In this document: positions 1-7,006 of the stretch, piece by piece | Layout: every line of letters begins with the position of its first letter | Position numbering within the stretch: position 1 is the stretch's first letter | Source of the DNA: a virus | Length of the DNA stretch: 37,668 nucleotides | IMG/VR virus record: IMGVR_UViG_3300042465_002205 | Coordinates: 1-37,668 of that record | Strand: one strand, 5' to 3' | Notes under the pieces: model-generated | The model's database searches: none | What the model was told of the DNA's origin: nothing | What the model saw: only the letters and a program-made list of their open reading frames with translations | Made by a program: the position numbers and the translations under genes

Positions 1-7
1 ATGTTGT

Positions 8-83
8 GCGGGGTTAGCTCAGTTGGTAGAGCGTCTGCTTTACACGCAGAATGTCGGCGGTTCGAGCCCGTCACTCCGTACCA
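8..83 (+). tRNA. trnV: tRNA-Val (anticodon UAC), CCA encoded
   Basis: A full cloverleaf can be folded. The acceptor stem pairs 8-14 with 73-79 (two G-U wobbles), the D stem pairs GCTC 17-20 with GAGC 29-32, the anticodon stem pairs TCTGC 34-38 with GCAGA 46-50, and the T stem pairs 56-60 with 68-72 around a TTCGAGC loop. Anticodon TAC lies at 41-43 and reads GUA valine codons. The discriminator is A80 and CCA 81-83 is encoded in the DNA. Large phages commonly carry tRNAs that supplement the host for codons used in late genes. No second tRNA was seen in the window. Confidence 0.93.
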
Positions 84-122
84 TATATTATGATTATATT
101 AACAACTAAAGGTAAAACTTAT

Positions 123-596
123 ATGAAGAACTTTATGATTGCAGCCGCTCTTGGCACTGCCACACTTACAACTCCTGCATTTGCTGGCGACTTTTCTGGT
201 CCACGACTAGAAGTTACTGCTGGTGCCGATGACGTTACACAGGGTGTTGACCCTACAGATGTAACTTATGGTGCAGGTCTTGGTTATGACCTTCAACTCG
301 GTAAGGTTGTAGTTGGTGTAGAAGCGACTGCGGACAACGTTTTTGACCGCCGTGATATCGGCGTTGCTGGCCGTCTAGGTTATACCATTAACGATAACGT
401 TCTACTCTATGGTAAAGCTGGTTACTCTAACTGGCGCCAGGTTCGCGGTGTAGACCTTGAGGGTCTCCGTCTCGGCGGTGGTCTCGAAGTCAATCTTCTT
501 GGACCTGTGTATTCTAAGGTAGAATACCGCTATACCGATTTCGACGGTAGCGTTGGCAAGCATGGTGGTCTTGTTGGCGTAGGACTTCGTTTCTAA
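123..596 (+). CDS. Outer-membrane beta-barrel protein (opacity/OmpA-barrel type)
   Basis: The 157-residue product starts with a clear Sec signal peptide ending at AFA before GDF (residues 21-22). The mature part alternates hydrophobic and polar residues with Gly/Tyr-rich strands (YGAGLGYDL, VAGRLGYTI, LLYGKAGYS, YSKVEYRYTDF) and ends in GVGLRF, the C-terminal aromatic beta-signal read by the BAM machinery. This matches small 8-stranded outer-membrane barrels (PF13505-like) of proteobacteria. The ATG at 123 was chosen over longer frames because it has AAAGG 12 bases upstream and puts the signal peptide at the N-terminus; the longer frame would run into the tRNA. A secreted barrel is host-like cargo for a phage, with roles such as superinfection exclusion or surface change. 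The role is inference. Confidence 0.85.
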   Translation: MKNFMIAAALGTATLTTPAFAGDFSGPRLEVTAGADDVTQGVDPTDVTYGAGLGYDLQLGKVVVGVEATADNVFDRRDIGVAGRLGYTINDNVLLYGKAGYSNWRQVRGVDLEGLRLGGGLEVNLLGPVYSKVEYRYTDFDGSVGKHGGLVGVGLRF

Positions 597-602
597 TCCC
601 AC

Positions 603-645
603 CCGTGTGACATCCTGGACATGATGTAAAACTGTCCATATTTTT
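603..645 (+). terminator. Weak candidate hairpin terminator after the barrel gene
   Basis: GGACA and TGTCC form a 5-bp stem around an 11-base loop, followed by ATATTTTTG. The stem is short and AT-poor only in part, so this is a weak candidate for ending the tRNA/barrel transcript. Confidence 0.3.
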
Positions 646-723
646 GTATTTAAATCCAAGAGATTATCTACCATGTTTATAACAGATGGTTTCTCAGAAG
701 ATGTGTCGGATAGGGAGTGTTGT

Positions 724-1257
724 TTGAAGATTTCGGTTACAGGCCATACTTCTGGTATCGGTAAAGCAATATTTGATGCATTGAGTGTCGAGTATGATGT
801 TATTGGACTTTCGCGGACAAATGGTTATGACATAACAACAGAACTTGGTAGATCTAAAATTATTGATGCTGCCTTTGACTGTGATGTTTTTGTGAACAAT
901 GCATTTGATTATGCCAACTACACAGATGCCCAAGTTGTTCTCGCTCGAAAAATATTCGATGTGTGGAATGGTGAGCATAAGTATATTGTTAACATTAGCA
1001 GCCGTGTAAATGATTTTCAACAAATCAACAACCAACCATATGCAGATGCCAAACTGTCTCTAGATAAATTCTATGAAGAAACTAGTATGTCTAATCTTCC
1101 ATCAGTTTTAAACATTAGACCTGGTGCAACAGATACCAGAGTGATGCAAAACAGTAGTGTCGAAAAGATGGTACCAGAGCATCTTGCAGGTGTCGTTAAA
1201 TTTATTATTGATAATTTGCAAAACTTTAGAATTCGCAACATAACATTGCACAAATGA
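724..1257 (+). CDS. Short-chain dehydrogenase/reductase (SDR)
   Basis: With a TTG start at 724 the product has 177 residues and begins MKISVTG. It carries the nucleotide-binding TGxxxGIG loop (TGHTSGIG, residues 6-13), an NNA motif near residue 58 in place of the usual NNAG, the catalytic serine region (NISS, about 90-93) and the YxxxK pair (YADAK, Tyr106/Lys110). This is a compact NAD(P)-dependent SDR of the kind seen in T4-like phages. TTG 724 is preferred because AGGGAG sits 6 bases upstream and the Rossmann strand then begins the protein as usual; an in-frame ATG at 673 has only a weak AGAG upstream. The substrate is unknown. It overlaps the next gene by an ATGA-type junction, suggesting joint expression with an oxygenase. 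Confidence 0.85.
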   Translation: MKISVTGHTSGIGKAIFDALSVEYDVIGLSRTNGYDITTELGRSKIIDAAFDCDVFVNNAFDYANYTDAQVVLARKIFDVWNGEHKYIVNISSRVNDFQQINNQPYADAKLSLDKFYEETSMSNLPSVLNIRPGATDTRVMQNSSVEKMVPEHLAGVVKFIIDNLQNFRIRNITLHK

Positions 1258-1265
1258 AGGCATGT

Positions 1266-1790
1266 ATGATGTCAAGGTATATTAAGGAACTAGAATTTAC
1301 TATCGATCCTGTGCCATACATTAAACTGTGGTCAGAATTACCAGTCATGAAACAACACAATCTGAAATATAGAGAATGTGACGAGGCACTAAGTTTAGAA
1401 GAAAAACTTCAACTTGGTTCGGGTAGTCTACGTGACCAGAATACGCTCAAAAGACAGGATTATACGCAGCATATTTTCCCGCTAATTAAAAAATTAGAAA
1501 ATCAAATATACAATTATTCTAATGGTGACCTGACGATAGATCGAATTAGATTTATGAACATGACACCGATAACATGTTTGAGTTACCATGTTGACCCCGA
1601 TTCTATTCGCTATCACATACCGCTGGTCACTGATTCTGATGCTTTCTTTGTTGTGAATGACATGGTAGAACGAATGCCAGATATTGGTAGACTATATAGT
1701 TTACAAACCAATATTAAACATACTGCGATAAATGCTTCCACTTCTGCGAATAGACTTCATCTAGTTTTTTCAACGCATTTTAATAAATAG
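1266..1790 (+). CDS. Aspartyl/asparaginyl beta-hydroxylase-like 2OG-Fe(II) oxygenase
   Basis: The 174-residue product has iron and 2-oxoglutarate ligand candidates in family order: H108 and D110 in SYHVDPDS, the RYHIPL strand (Arg115-Leu120), H152 in IKHTAINAS and R163 followed by HLVF. The RYHIPL and N-R-HLVF patterns resemble the aspartyl/asparaginyl beta-hydroxylase family (PF05118). The protein would hydroxylate a residue or small molecule; the target is unknown. Starts at 1254, 1266 and 1269 are possible; 1266 is preferred for GAAGG 5 bases upstream. Codon use is AGA-rich like the SDR before it, so the pair may have been acquired together. Confidence 0.72.
   Translation: MMSRYIKELEFTIDPVPYIKLWSELPVMKQHNLKYRECDEALSLEEKLQLGSGSLRDQNTLKRQDYTQHIFPLIKKLENQIYNYSNGDLTIDRIRFMNMTPITCLSYHVDPDSIRYHIPLVTDSDAFFVVNDMVERMPDIGRLYSLQTNIKHTAINASTSANRLHLVFSTHFNK
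1782..1790 (+). promoter_or_regulatory. T4-type late promoter candidate (AATAAATAG)
   Basis: AATAAATAG matches the NATAAATA late box known for T4-like phages. It overlaps the stop codon of the oxygenase gene and lies 26 bases before the next start. Because it overlaps coding sequence, it is weaker evidence than the intergenic copies. Confidence 0.4.
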
Positions 1791-1815
1791 ACTAAAATTA
1801 CAATGAAAGAATATC

Positions 1816-2136
1816 ATGCCAGTATATGATTTAAGAAACAATGAGACGGGTGAAGAGTGGGAAGAAAAAATGTCCTATGATGACATGAAGGCCCTAACTG
1901 CCGATGGTAATGTCGTCATTCTCTATAAGCAGATTAACTTCCTACACTCTTCTGGCTCAGATGGTGGCGGCAAGTTGCCAGACCACTTCAAGGAAGTGAT
2001 GAGCCGAGTTGCGGAACAGAATCCCAATACGCCAGTTGCTGAAAAGTATGGCTCTAAGACCATCAAGGATGTTAAAATCCGTGATGCGGTGGATAAGGCT
2101 CGTAAGAAAGCTGGTGGTTCTTTAGTCGGTTCATAA
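1816..2136 (+). CDS. FmdB-like N-terminal domain phage protein, zinc cysteines absent
   Basis: The 106-residue product starts MPVYDLRNNETGEEWEE, which follows the FmdB/CxxC zinc-ribbon N-terminus (MPxYxxxC..CG..) except that the cysteines are replaced by Asn and Thr. The middle is Gly/Ser-rich (SSGSDGGG) and the C-terminus is basic (KARKKAGGS). Similar short proteins occur in T4-like phages. The possible late box overlapping the previous stop would make it a late gene. No enzymatic function can be assigned. Confidence 0.65.
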   Translation: MPVYDLRNNETGEEWEEKMSYDDMKALTADGNVVILYKQINFLHSSGSDGGGKLPDHFKEVMSRVAEQNPNTPVAEKYGSKTIKDVKIRDAVDKARKKAGGSLVGS

Positions 2137-2144
2137 AATACCGC

Positions 2145-2206
2145 TTGACTTTCTCTGCGAATCTGCTAGGATGTAATAGTAGAGAGAAAAGAGAAAGTGA
2201 TTCGTT
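2145..2206 (+). promoter_or_regulatory. GANTC-type early promoter and leader, copy 1
   Basis: The -35 is TTGACT (2145-2150), the spacer is 16 bp ending CGAATCTGC, and the extended -10 is TGC-TAGGAT (2167-2172). The leader ends GTGATTCGTT directly before ATG 2207. GAATC in the spacer and GATTC in the leader are both GANTC sites. Confidence 0.85.
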
Positions 2207-2533
2207 ATGATTAAAGTTTACCAAATTCAGCTAACCGATGCTGAAATTATCGCTGTCAATAGTGGTGAAACCAGTGACCGCATTCAGGCGTATTTCGACC
2301 GTAGTTTCGAACGCACTTTCAAAGCAGAAAACTTCCAGTATTACACCCATGTGGCTAACGTTGATACCAACGACATGGAAGAAGCGTTTCAACTAATGAA
2401 CCTCTGGGAAGATGAGTCGAAGGTTGAGAAACTCGGTCCTTGTTCATCAATGTCAGTAGGCGATATTCTCGTCCTTGAATGCGGATGGATTTACCGTTGC
2501 GCTTCTTTTGGCTTCGCGCCAATTCCCGCTTGA
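2207..2533 (+). CDS. Hypothetical phage protein with SMSVGDI motif (YodL-like)
   Basis: The 108-residue product ends with an SMSVGDILVLECGWIY stretch followed by an aromatic, glycine-rich tail. This resembles the C-terminal MSVGD motif of YodL-type domains found in mobile-element and phage proteins. The upstream half (YYTHVANVDTNDMEEAF, NLWED) also fits that pattern of a hydrophobic strand, acidic segment and asparagine. No enzymatic residues are evident. Its TGA stop lies inside the TTGACA box of the next promoter. Confidence 0.7.
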   Translation: MIKVYQIQLTDAEIIAVNSGETSDRIQAYFDRSFERTFKAENFQYYTHVANVDTNDMEEAFQLMNLWEDESKVEKLGPCSSMSVGDILVLECGWIYRCASFGFAPIPA

Positions 2534-2590
2534 CATTTCCTCAGAATATGCTATTATAAAGTATAAGCTGAGAAGAGAAAGTGATTCGTT
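2530..2590 (+). promoter_or_regulatory. Early promoter and leader, copy 2 (leader GATTC only)
   Basis: TTGACA (2530-2535), a 16-bp spacer and TGC-TATTAT (2552-2557). The spacer has AGAATATGC, so its GAATC is lost by one base, but the leader keeps GTGATTCGTT before ATG 2591. Confidence 0.8.
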
Positions 2591-2740
2591 ATGAAGTATG
2601 CCTTGATGTTTGCCGGTTTGTTTGCGATGTGTGTTCCTGAAGAAGCTGGTTTTCTTCGTTTCGCTCTACAGGGCGGCTTTGGTTTGATGATGTTCATCGC
2701 TGGTATCGCTCTTATGTTGGAAGAAGAAAAATATGCTTGA
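2591..2740 (+). CDS. Small two-segment membrane protein
   Basis: A 49-residue protein starts directly after the conserved promoter leader. It has hydrophobic runs at about 3-14 and 25-42 separated by PEEAG and ends with acidic EEEKYA. It overlaps the next start (ATGCTTGA). The leader makes translation likely; the function is unknown. Confidence 0.7.
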   Translation: MKYALMFAGLFAMCVPEEAGFLRFALQGGFGLMMFIAGIALMLEEEKYA

Positions 2741-2939
2741 GATTATAAAATGGTTCGGCACCGCGTGTGTCATCGTCGCAGCAACTTGTCGGGCATTTGA
2801 GTTCCATACGGTGGACCTTATCCTGTCGATTATCGGTGCCGCCGCTTGGGGCTATGCTGCTTTCAAGATGAATGATAAACCTTTGATGGTAGTTAATGGT
2901 TTCATTACCGCCATCCTTTTGTATGGAGTTGTGAAATGA
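2733..2939 (+). CDS. Small integral membrane protein
   Basis: The 68-residue product has three hydrophobic segments (about 8-20, 29-43 and 52-67) with short polar links (RAFEFHTVD, KMNDKP). Comparable small membrane proteins are common in marine T4-like phages. It is joined by overlaps to both neighbours. Confidence 0.72.
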   Translation: MLEIIKWFGTACVIVAATCRAFEFHTVDLILSIIGAAAWGYAAFKMNDKPLMVVNGFITAILLYGVVK

Positions 2940-3148
2940 GTTATTGGCTTTTAGTTTTTCTGTTCACGCAAGAGGGTGAGTTTATCTCCAAGGATGTCTA
3001 CGAGACTGCCTCTAAGGAGCAATGCGAACAGTTCGCGGGTGATGTCACTCGCACAATTATCAACACCAAACTCCAGGCACAGTTTCACTGTGTAAGTGAC
3101 GACCACTACATGGGTCGCAAGCAAGATGAGGGTGTCGACTATGACTAA
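2936..3148 (+). CDS. Hypothetical protein with N-terminal hydrophobic segment
   Basis: The 70-residue product opens with a short hydrophobic stretch (YWLLVFLFT) followed by a charged domain with two cysteines (Cys30 and Cys53). This could be a signal-like or anchored periplasmic protein with one disulphide, which is inference. The start overlaps the previous stop as ATGA. Confidence 0.65.
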   Translation: MSYWLLVFLFTQEGEFISKDVYETASKEQCEQFAGDVTRTIINTKLQAQFHCVSDDHYMGRKQDEGVDYD

Positions 3149-3353
3149 TAAGAAAACTCTCGTCAATGTTTACCAGCCTTTGGAGAAATTTGACAAATAT
3201 TACTCTCCATCAGATTATCATTTGAATAAAGATGAGTTGATATCAAAGGTGCATGATAGTATAAAACTGTGGGAACTTCATGGTAAAGATGTGTCGATAG
3301 ACTTGGCAGTAAGTCATCTACTCAATCTCAAATATAAGAAGTATCAAGTATGA
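3141..3353 (+). CDS. Hypothetical small protein
   Basis: The 70-residue product is rich in Lys, Tyr and Asp, without membrane segments or cysteines. The ATG at 3141 overlaps the preceding gene by 8 bases; a longer frame from 3096 would run deeply into that gene. Not recognised. Confidence 0.6.
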   Translation: MTNKKTLVNVYQPLEKFDKYYSPSDYHLNKDELISKVHDSIKLWELHGKDVSIDLAVSHLLNLKYKKYQV

Positions 3354-3466
3354 TTAAGCATCCTCGTCAACGTGAGATGTGGGACGGACTGACTCGATCA
3401 GGCTGTCTCGGCATCGTCCTGTTACTTGTTTTAGCTGCCGTTATAGGAGTTGTGTCTAATGTCTAA
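3350..3466 (+). CDS. Single-pass membrane peptide (38 aa)
   Basis: The ATG overlaps the previous stop as ATGA. The product has a basic N-terminus (KHPRQRE) and one strong transmembrane segment (about 19-37, GIVLLLVLAAVIGVV). Its end overlaps the start of the deaminase gene by 8 bases. The tight fit on both sides supports it as a real gene. Confidence 0.6.
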   Translation: MIKHPRQREMWDGLTRSGCLGIVLLLVLAAVIGVVSNV

Positions 3467-3899
3467 ATGGTGCCAGCGTTTCCTTGATTTGGCCGAACAT
3501 ATCGGCCAATGGTCATATGATCCTCGCACCAAGTTGGGCGCAGTGATTGTGGATGACCGCAATCGTATTATCTCAATTGGCTACAATGGCTTTCCACGCG
3601 GTGTCAAGGACCTAGCAAAACGCTATGAAGACCGCCCCACAAAGCACCTGTTTGTGGCTCATGCCGAGCGCAATGCACTAGATAACTCTCCCATGTCGGT
3701 TGAGGGTTGCACGATGTATGTACCAATGATGCCGTGTAATGAATGCGCCAAGAGCATCATCCAGCGCGGTATTAAGAAGGTCATTTGTTATCAGCCTGAC
3801 CGAGAAGATACGTTTAACTGGGATATTACCGAGTTGATGTTCCATGAAGCAGGCGTCATGTTATATAAGGCAACAAAAGAGCGAACAGATGAAGTTTGA
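3459..3899 (+). CDS. Deoxycytidylate (dCMP) deaminase
   Basis: The 146-residue product has the complete zinc deaminase signature: HAE at 68-70 (His68 ligand, Glu70 general acid) and PCNEC at 92-96 (Cys93 and Cys96 ligands). The preceding SYDPRTKLGAVIV and YNGFPRG strands are typical of dCMP deaminases. It converts dCMP to dUMP, feeding dTMP synthesis during phage replication. The ATG at 3459 has TAGGAG about 10 bases upstream. The enzyme also bears on base hypermodification because it sets the dCTP/dTTP balance. Confidence 0.93.
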   Translation: MSKWCQRFLDLAEHIGQWSYDPRTKLGAVIVDDRNRIISIGYNGFPRGVKDLAKRYEDRPTKHLFVAHAERNALDNSPMSVEGCTMYVPMMPCNECAKSIIQRGIKKVICYQPDREDTFNWDITELMFHEAGVMLYKATKERTDEV

Positions 3900-4449
3900 G
3901 ATATTACAGAATGCCATTTTGTTTCGCGGTGTATTTGAAGATCTCTCAGGATTTGTCAAAGAACAGAAACAAAAACCACTGAAAGATAGTGTGGTAAACG
4001 AAGAAAACGTATATTTTTACGATAAAGCCGTTCGTGATTCAAGTCAAGTCACGGTCAATCGCGATAATACTGTCGTCGAGAAAATCCGTGAAGTATCTAA
4101 ATTCGCCAATGAAAACTATTTTAAGATTAATATCAGTCAATACGCAAAAGAAAATAACTTTCTTCAATATGATAATGGCGGTAAATTTGAACCGCATTAT
4201 GATACTGTGTGGCCAGATACTGTAAAAGGCATAGATAAGACCCCGGTTCGCAAATTGTCATGTATAACATTACTGAATAATACGTTTACTGGCGGAAAAC
4301 TTTCATTGTGGTACAGAGGAAACAGATACAGTTTCCCATTTAATGCAGGTGATATTGTGTTTTTCCCGTCCTACATCTTTCACCAAGTTGATCCAGTTGA
4401 ATCGGGTGTTCGATATAGTTTGGTTTCATGGTCATATGGAGAATTTTAA
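3889..4449 (+). CDS. 2OG-Fe(II) oxygenase (prolyl-4-hydroxylase-like)
   Basis: The 186-residue product contains the double-stranded beta-helix ligands in order: His103 and Asp105 (EPHYDT), His165 (FHQVDPV) and Arg175 for 2-oxoglutarate (VRYSLVSW). The GGKLSLW and NAGDIVFFPS segments are also typical of P4H/PKHD-type oxygenases, which are frequent in T4-like marine phages. The substrate may be protein, nucleic acid or a metabolite and cannot be read from the sequence. It overlaps the deaminase end by 11 bases and the next gene by one base. Confidence 0.88.
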   Translation: MKFEILQNAILFRGVFEDLSGFVKEQKQKPLKDSVVNEENVYFYDKAVRDSSQVTVNRDNTVVEKIREVSKFANENYFKINISQYAKENNFLQYDNGGKFEPHYDTVWPDTVKGIDKTPVRKLSCITLLNNTFTGGKLSLWYRGNRYSFPFNAGDIVFFPSYIFHQVDPVESGVRYSLVSWSYGEF

Positions 4450-4619
4450 TGACCGATTATGCAAAGATATTTAAATCTATTGACAAATGCCGTAAAATAG
4501 CGTATAACGCTAAGAATGAGTGGTTTCAAGCGTATTGGCACGGTGTTGCTGATGACCTAGAAGCCAAGTATGTCTTTGGTCAGCCTTGGCTGCGAACTTA
4601 TGATGGAAAGTTGAACTAA
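4449..4619 (+). CDS. Hypothetical small protein
   Basis: The 56-residue product is aromatic-rich (NEWFQAYWHG, VFGQPWLRTY) and probably helical. Start and stop are each fused to neighbouring genes (TAATG at 4447-4451; the A of the stop TAA is the A of the next ATG at 4619). Not recognised. Confidence 0.65.
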   Translation: MTDYAKIFKSIDKCRKIAYNAKNEWFQAYWHGVADDLEAKYVFGQPWLRTYDGKLN

Positions 4620-4852
4620 TGATTCTTCCTGCTGGTGTAAGTGCTTTTCGTAAACCCGTGCAATTGCCCGGTATGAATTATGGCGAAAGTCATTTTCTAA
4701 ATGGCTTCACATGGCCTTACGTCAATTCCAAAGGCAAGCAGTATGATACCACGTTGACCCCAAGTGGTTGGGTTTGCAATTGCATGGGGTATAACTTCCA
4801 CAACAAGTGTAAACACATTGTTGCGGTACATGAAAAGGTGATAGCAGAATGA
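4619..4852 (+). CDS. SWIM zinc-finger protein
   Basis: The 77-residue product has a CxC...CxH arrangement (VCNCMGYNFHNKCKHIVAV), the SWIM zinc-finger pattern, in its C-terminal third, preceded by a short beta-rich region (GKQYDTTLTPSGW). SWIM fingers bind DNA or protein; here the finger is nearly the whole protein. It precedes another cysteine-rich gene with an ATGA overlap. Confidence 0.8.
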   Translation: MILPAGVSAFRKPVQLPGMNYGESHFLNGFTWPYVNSKGKQYDTTLTPSGWVCNCMGYNFHNKCKHIVAVHEKVIAE

Positions 4853-5250
4853 TTGTTGAGAATACCGTAGTATGTCTGAGTTGTGGGGACAAGATTGTCT
4901 CTAAGCATCGGCATGACTTTGTAACTTGCACCTGTGGTGCTGTCTCTGTAGATGGCGGACAGTCTTATCTTCGTCGCGTAGGCGATTTTGGAAATGCTAT
5001 GGATTTGTCTTGGTCGCTTCCCGATGAAGTCTACAATGATTGCGCAGAGGCAGCACAAAATGCTGCCGACACTGGTCGCAATAAGTTTGGTATTGCTAAT
5101 GCGGTGATGCGGGTTTTGCGTGAGCGTGGACATATTGTCGCCGAAGGTGAACAACGTGTGATGGCAAAGAGTAAGGACCTTGATGAAGTTATGGTCATCG
5201 AGGCAGATGGTAGTTATAATCGCTATAAGAAGGTGAATGAAGATGAGTAA
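4849..5250 (+). CDS. Zinc-ribbon phage protein
   Basis: The 133-residue product has an N-terminal CLSCG...CTCG ribbon (Cys9/Cys12 and Cys27/Cys29) with a His-rich bridge (SKHRHD), then DGGQSYLRRVG, as in small zinc-ribbon proteins of T4-like phages. The C-terminal half is helical and acidic. The role is unknown; regulation of transcription or nuclease inhibition are possibilities only. Confidence 0.72.
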   Translation: MIVENTVVCLSCGDKIVSKHRHDFVTCTCGAVSVDGGQSYLRRVGDFGNAMDLSWSLPDEVYNDCAEAAQNAADTGRNKFGIANAVMRVLRERGHIVAEGEQRVMAKSKDLDEVMVIEADGSYNRYKKVNEDE

Positions 5251-5482
5251 GATTACAGTAGAACTTGATTGGGACACCATTGACGGCATTGTAGTCGGGC
5301 AATTGCGTGACACATGGCAGAACCTCAAGAGCGACTTAGGCGCTGGTAAGTGGGTGTTTGTCTTTGGCGACCAAGAGGCAGAAGATGCCCAAATTCAGAA
5401 GCATATTGATGCGCTTGAGGTAGTCCTCAAGTGGTATTCAACTCCAGAACAACAGGCAGATATGGGTCTAACAGATGAATAA
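5243..5482 (+). CDS. Conserved-type hypothetical phage protein
   Basis: The 79-residue product begins MSKITVELDWDTIDGIVVGQL and has an amphipathic C-terminal helix (AQIQKHIDALEVVLKWYS). Short proteins of this pattern recur in T4-like phages. The ATG at 5243 is preferred to 5237 because AGGTGA lies 6 bases upstream. Confidence 0.7.
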   Translation: MSKITVELDWDTIDGIVVGQLRDTWQNLKSDLGAGKWVFVFGDQEAEDAQIQKHIDALEVVLKWYSTPEQQADMGLTDE

Positions 5483-5654
5483 GAATGATTTGAAAGAAAA
5501 GGCAATTGAAGCCATTCCATATGTTGCGGTGTTCGGCATCGCTGCACTAGCAGTATATGGTATCACCAAGATTGTAGAATCAATTAATGATATTGATTTC
5601 CCACTTGATTGGGGTCATGATCCTTATCTAGACAATATTAATAAGTTGGAGTAA
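5475..5654 (+). CDS. Small single-pass membrane protein
   Basis: The 59-residue product has a charged N-terminus, one hydrophobic segment (about 14-29, IPYVAVFGIAALAVYG) and an acidic tail. The ATG lies inside the end of the preceding gene. Not recognised. Confidence 0.65.
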   Translation: MNKNDLKEKAIEAIPYVAVFGIAALAVYGITKIVESINDIDFPLDWGHDPYLDNINKLE

Positions 5655-5659
5655 GAATA

Positions 5660-5839
5660 ATGGTAAAAGAAGCAAAGGGTGGTACGTTTGCACCCACGGA
5701 TATTCCCGTTATCAAGCGGGCGTTACATTCTTATCTACTCGACCTTATGCGAGTAGAGGGATACAGTGATCGTGAACCACATCCAGATGTGGCTGTTATC
5801 TCAAACCTACTTCACCGATTGGGACGTATCGATGTCTAA
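5660..5839 (+). CDS. Hypothetical small helical protein
   Basis: The 59-residue product has GGAG 8 bases before its ATG. It contains a central YLLDLMRVEGYSD stretch and a PDVAVISNLLHRLGRIDV C-terminus, suggesting a helical bundle. It overlaps the next gene's ATG (GATGTCTAA). Confidence 0.65.
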   Translation: MVKEAKGGTFAPTDIPVIKRALHSYLLDLMRVEGYSDREPHPDVAVISNLLHRLGRIDV

Positions 5840-6107
5840 ATATCTTGTAGAAACTATTTCCATGTTCCGTATGCGGTATGTCGTTGAAGCAAATAGCGCA
5901 GACGATGCCAAAGATGAAGTCACTACGAACGTGGGAGAACTTGCGGAGTTTTCTCAACGCCATGTCGAAGAATTAGTAACCTCCGCTCGTGAAATTGATG
6001 ATGCCGAGTATCTTCGCCAGTTTGATGAGGACAATGAGTATCTAAAAGAGTGGACAGATGGACAGAAATTTTCATTTGTGAACGCAATCGACTATGATAG
6101 CGAGTGA
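5832..6107 (+). CDS. Hypothetical acidic phage protein
   Basis: The 91-residue product opens with a beta-alpha pattern (MFRMRYVVEANSADDAKDEV) common in small phage proteins, then acidic helices. The ATG at 5832 overlaps the previous stop; a longer frame to 5766 would overlap that gene strongly. Not recognised. Confidence 0.7.
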   Translation: MSKYLVETISMFRMRYVVEANSADDAKDEVTTNVGELAEFSQRHVEELVTSAREIDDAEYLRQFDEDNEYLKEWTDGQKFSFVNAIDYDSE

Positions 6108-6279
6108 AGAAGAACAAGAAAGACGTTTGGCAATTTGCCAGGAATGTGAGTACCTAGATGGAAATAGATGCAGCATTTGTCATTGCTATATGCCAGCTAA
6201 AGTGAAACTACTATATACTAAGTGCCCTCAATCAAAATGGGCGGGCGAAACCTTTGTCCCCTTCTGGAGAAGAACATGA
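6094..6279 (+). CDS. Zinc-binding small protein (DUF6171-like)
   Basis: The 61-residue product has CxxC, CxxCxC and one further cysteine (ICQECEYLDG, CSICHCYMP, TKCPQSKW), a layout used by small phage zinc proteins that end in a conserved CPxxKW. The start overlaps the preceding gene by 14 bases. Confidence 0.75.
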   Translation: MIASEEEQERRLAICQECEYLDGNRCSICHCYMPAKVKLLYTKCPQSKWAGETFVPFWRRT

Positions 6280-7004
6280 AGTTATACGTAAACGGTTGTA
6301 GTTTTGCATATGGTATCGGTATTGAGCGTTACGCACCTGGCAATATGAAAGAAGTTTATGCCAAGTGCGAAGCCAAACGTTTCTCTAAACAACTGGCTGA
6401 TGCGTGGGAAATGGAAGAAATGAACGTAGCCACACCTGGCTCCTCTAATTCTCGTATTGCCCGCCGTGCTTTCATTGATATTCTACAACACAAGCCAGAG
6501 CGTGTTATTATCGTGTGGTCTGACCCATCTCGTTTTGAATTCACAGACTATAGAGACGATCCTTATCCCTTCAATGTGGATGCACTTCAACTGCGAGGCT
6601 CATCGTCAGATTTTGACGATATTCCCAAAGATACGAAGAAGGCTCTAGCCATATATTATGAACAGTTATCCTCGTATCACTCGGACCTGTTGAAGACCTT
6701 GTATCATGTGGCTACCATCAAAAATCTGTGCGACTCTCTAGGTATTACCTGTGTCCAGATGTGGTTCCGTGATGCGTGTATTGACACCGCATTGAAGCGC
6801 GGTCTTCAAACTCGACGCATTGCCTCTCGTAAGACCATGGATGAATATATCGATTATCTGGAGACCGACCCGAATATCTTCCTGTTCGATAAGAGCAAGA
6901 CATTTGAGTCTATGGGTAAGAACCTATTGTGTCCATGGGACGACCATCCGAGCGAAGAAGCCCACGTTCATGTGGCGAATTGGTTCAAGGAATACTTTGA
7001 ATAA
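6276..7004 (+). CDS. SGNH/GDSL-like hydrolase
   Basis: The 242-residue product has the block order of SGNH hydrolases: NGCSFAYG near the N-terminus (nucleophile Ser9), PGSSNSRIARR (Gly/Asn block), an IIVWSDPSRFEF strand and a C-terminal DDHPSEEAHVHVANW giving Asp and His of the triad. Such enzymes act on esters of glycans or lipids. Phage relatives are often listed without function. The ATG at 6276 follows TGGAGAAG and overlaps the preceding stop. Confidence 0.75.
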   Translation: MKLYVNGCSFAYGIGIERYAPGNMKEVYAKCEAKRFSKQLADAWEMEEMNVATPGSSNSRIARRAFIDILQHKPERVIIVWSDPSRFEFTDYRDDPYPFNVDALQLRGSSSDFDDIPKDTKKALAIYYEQLSSYHSDLLKTLYHVATIKNLCDSLGITCVQMWFRDACIDTALKRGLQTRRIASRKTMDEYIDYLETDPNIFLFDKSKTFESMGKNLLCPWDDHPSEEAHVHVANWFKEYFE

Positions 7005-7006
7005 AT

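Noticed and set aside
51-122. N-terminal extension of the beta-barrel gene into the tRNA
   Set aside because: It would translate tRNA sequence; ATG 123 has a ribosome site and starts a proper signal peptide.
673-723. ATG start at 673 for the SDR
   Set aside because: The 17 extra residues precede the Rossmann strand and the ribosome site is weak; TTG 724 has AGGGAG at good spacing.
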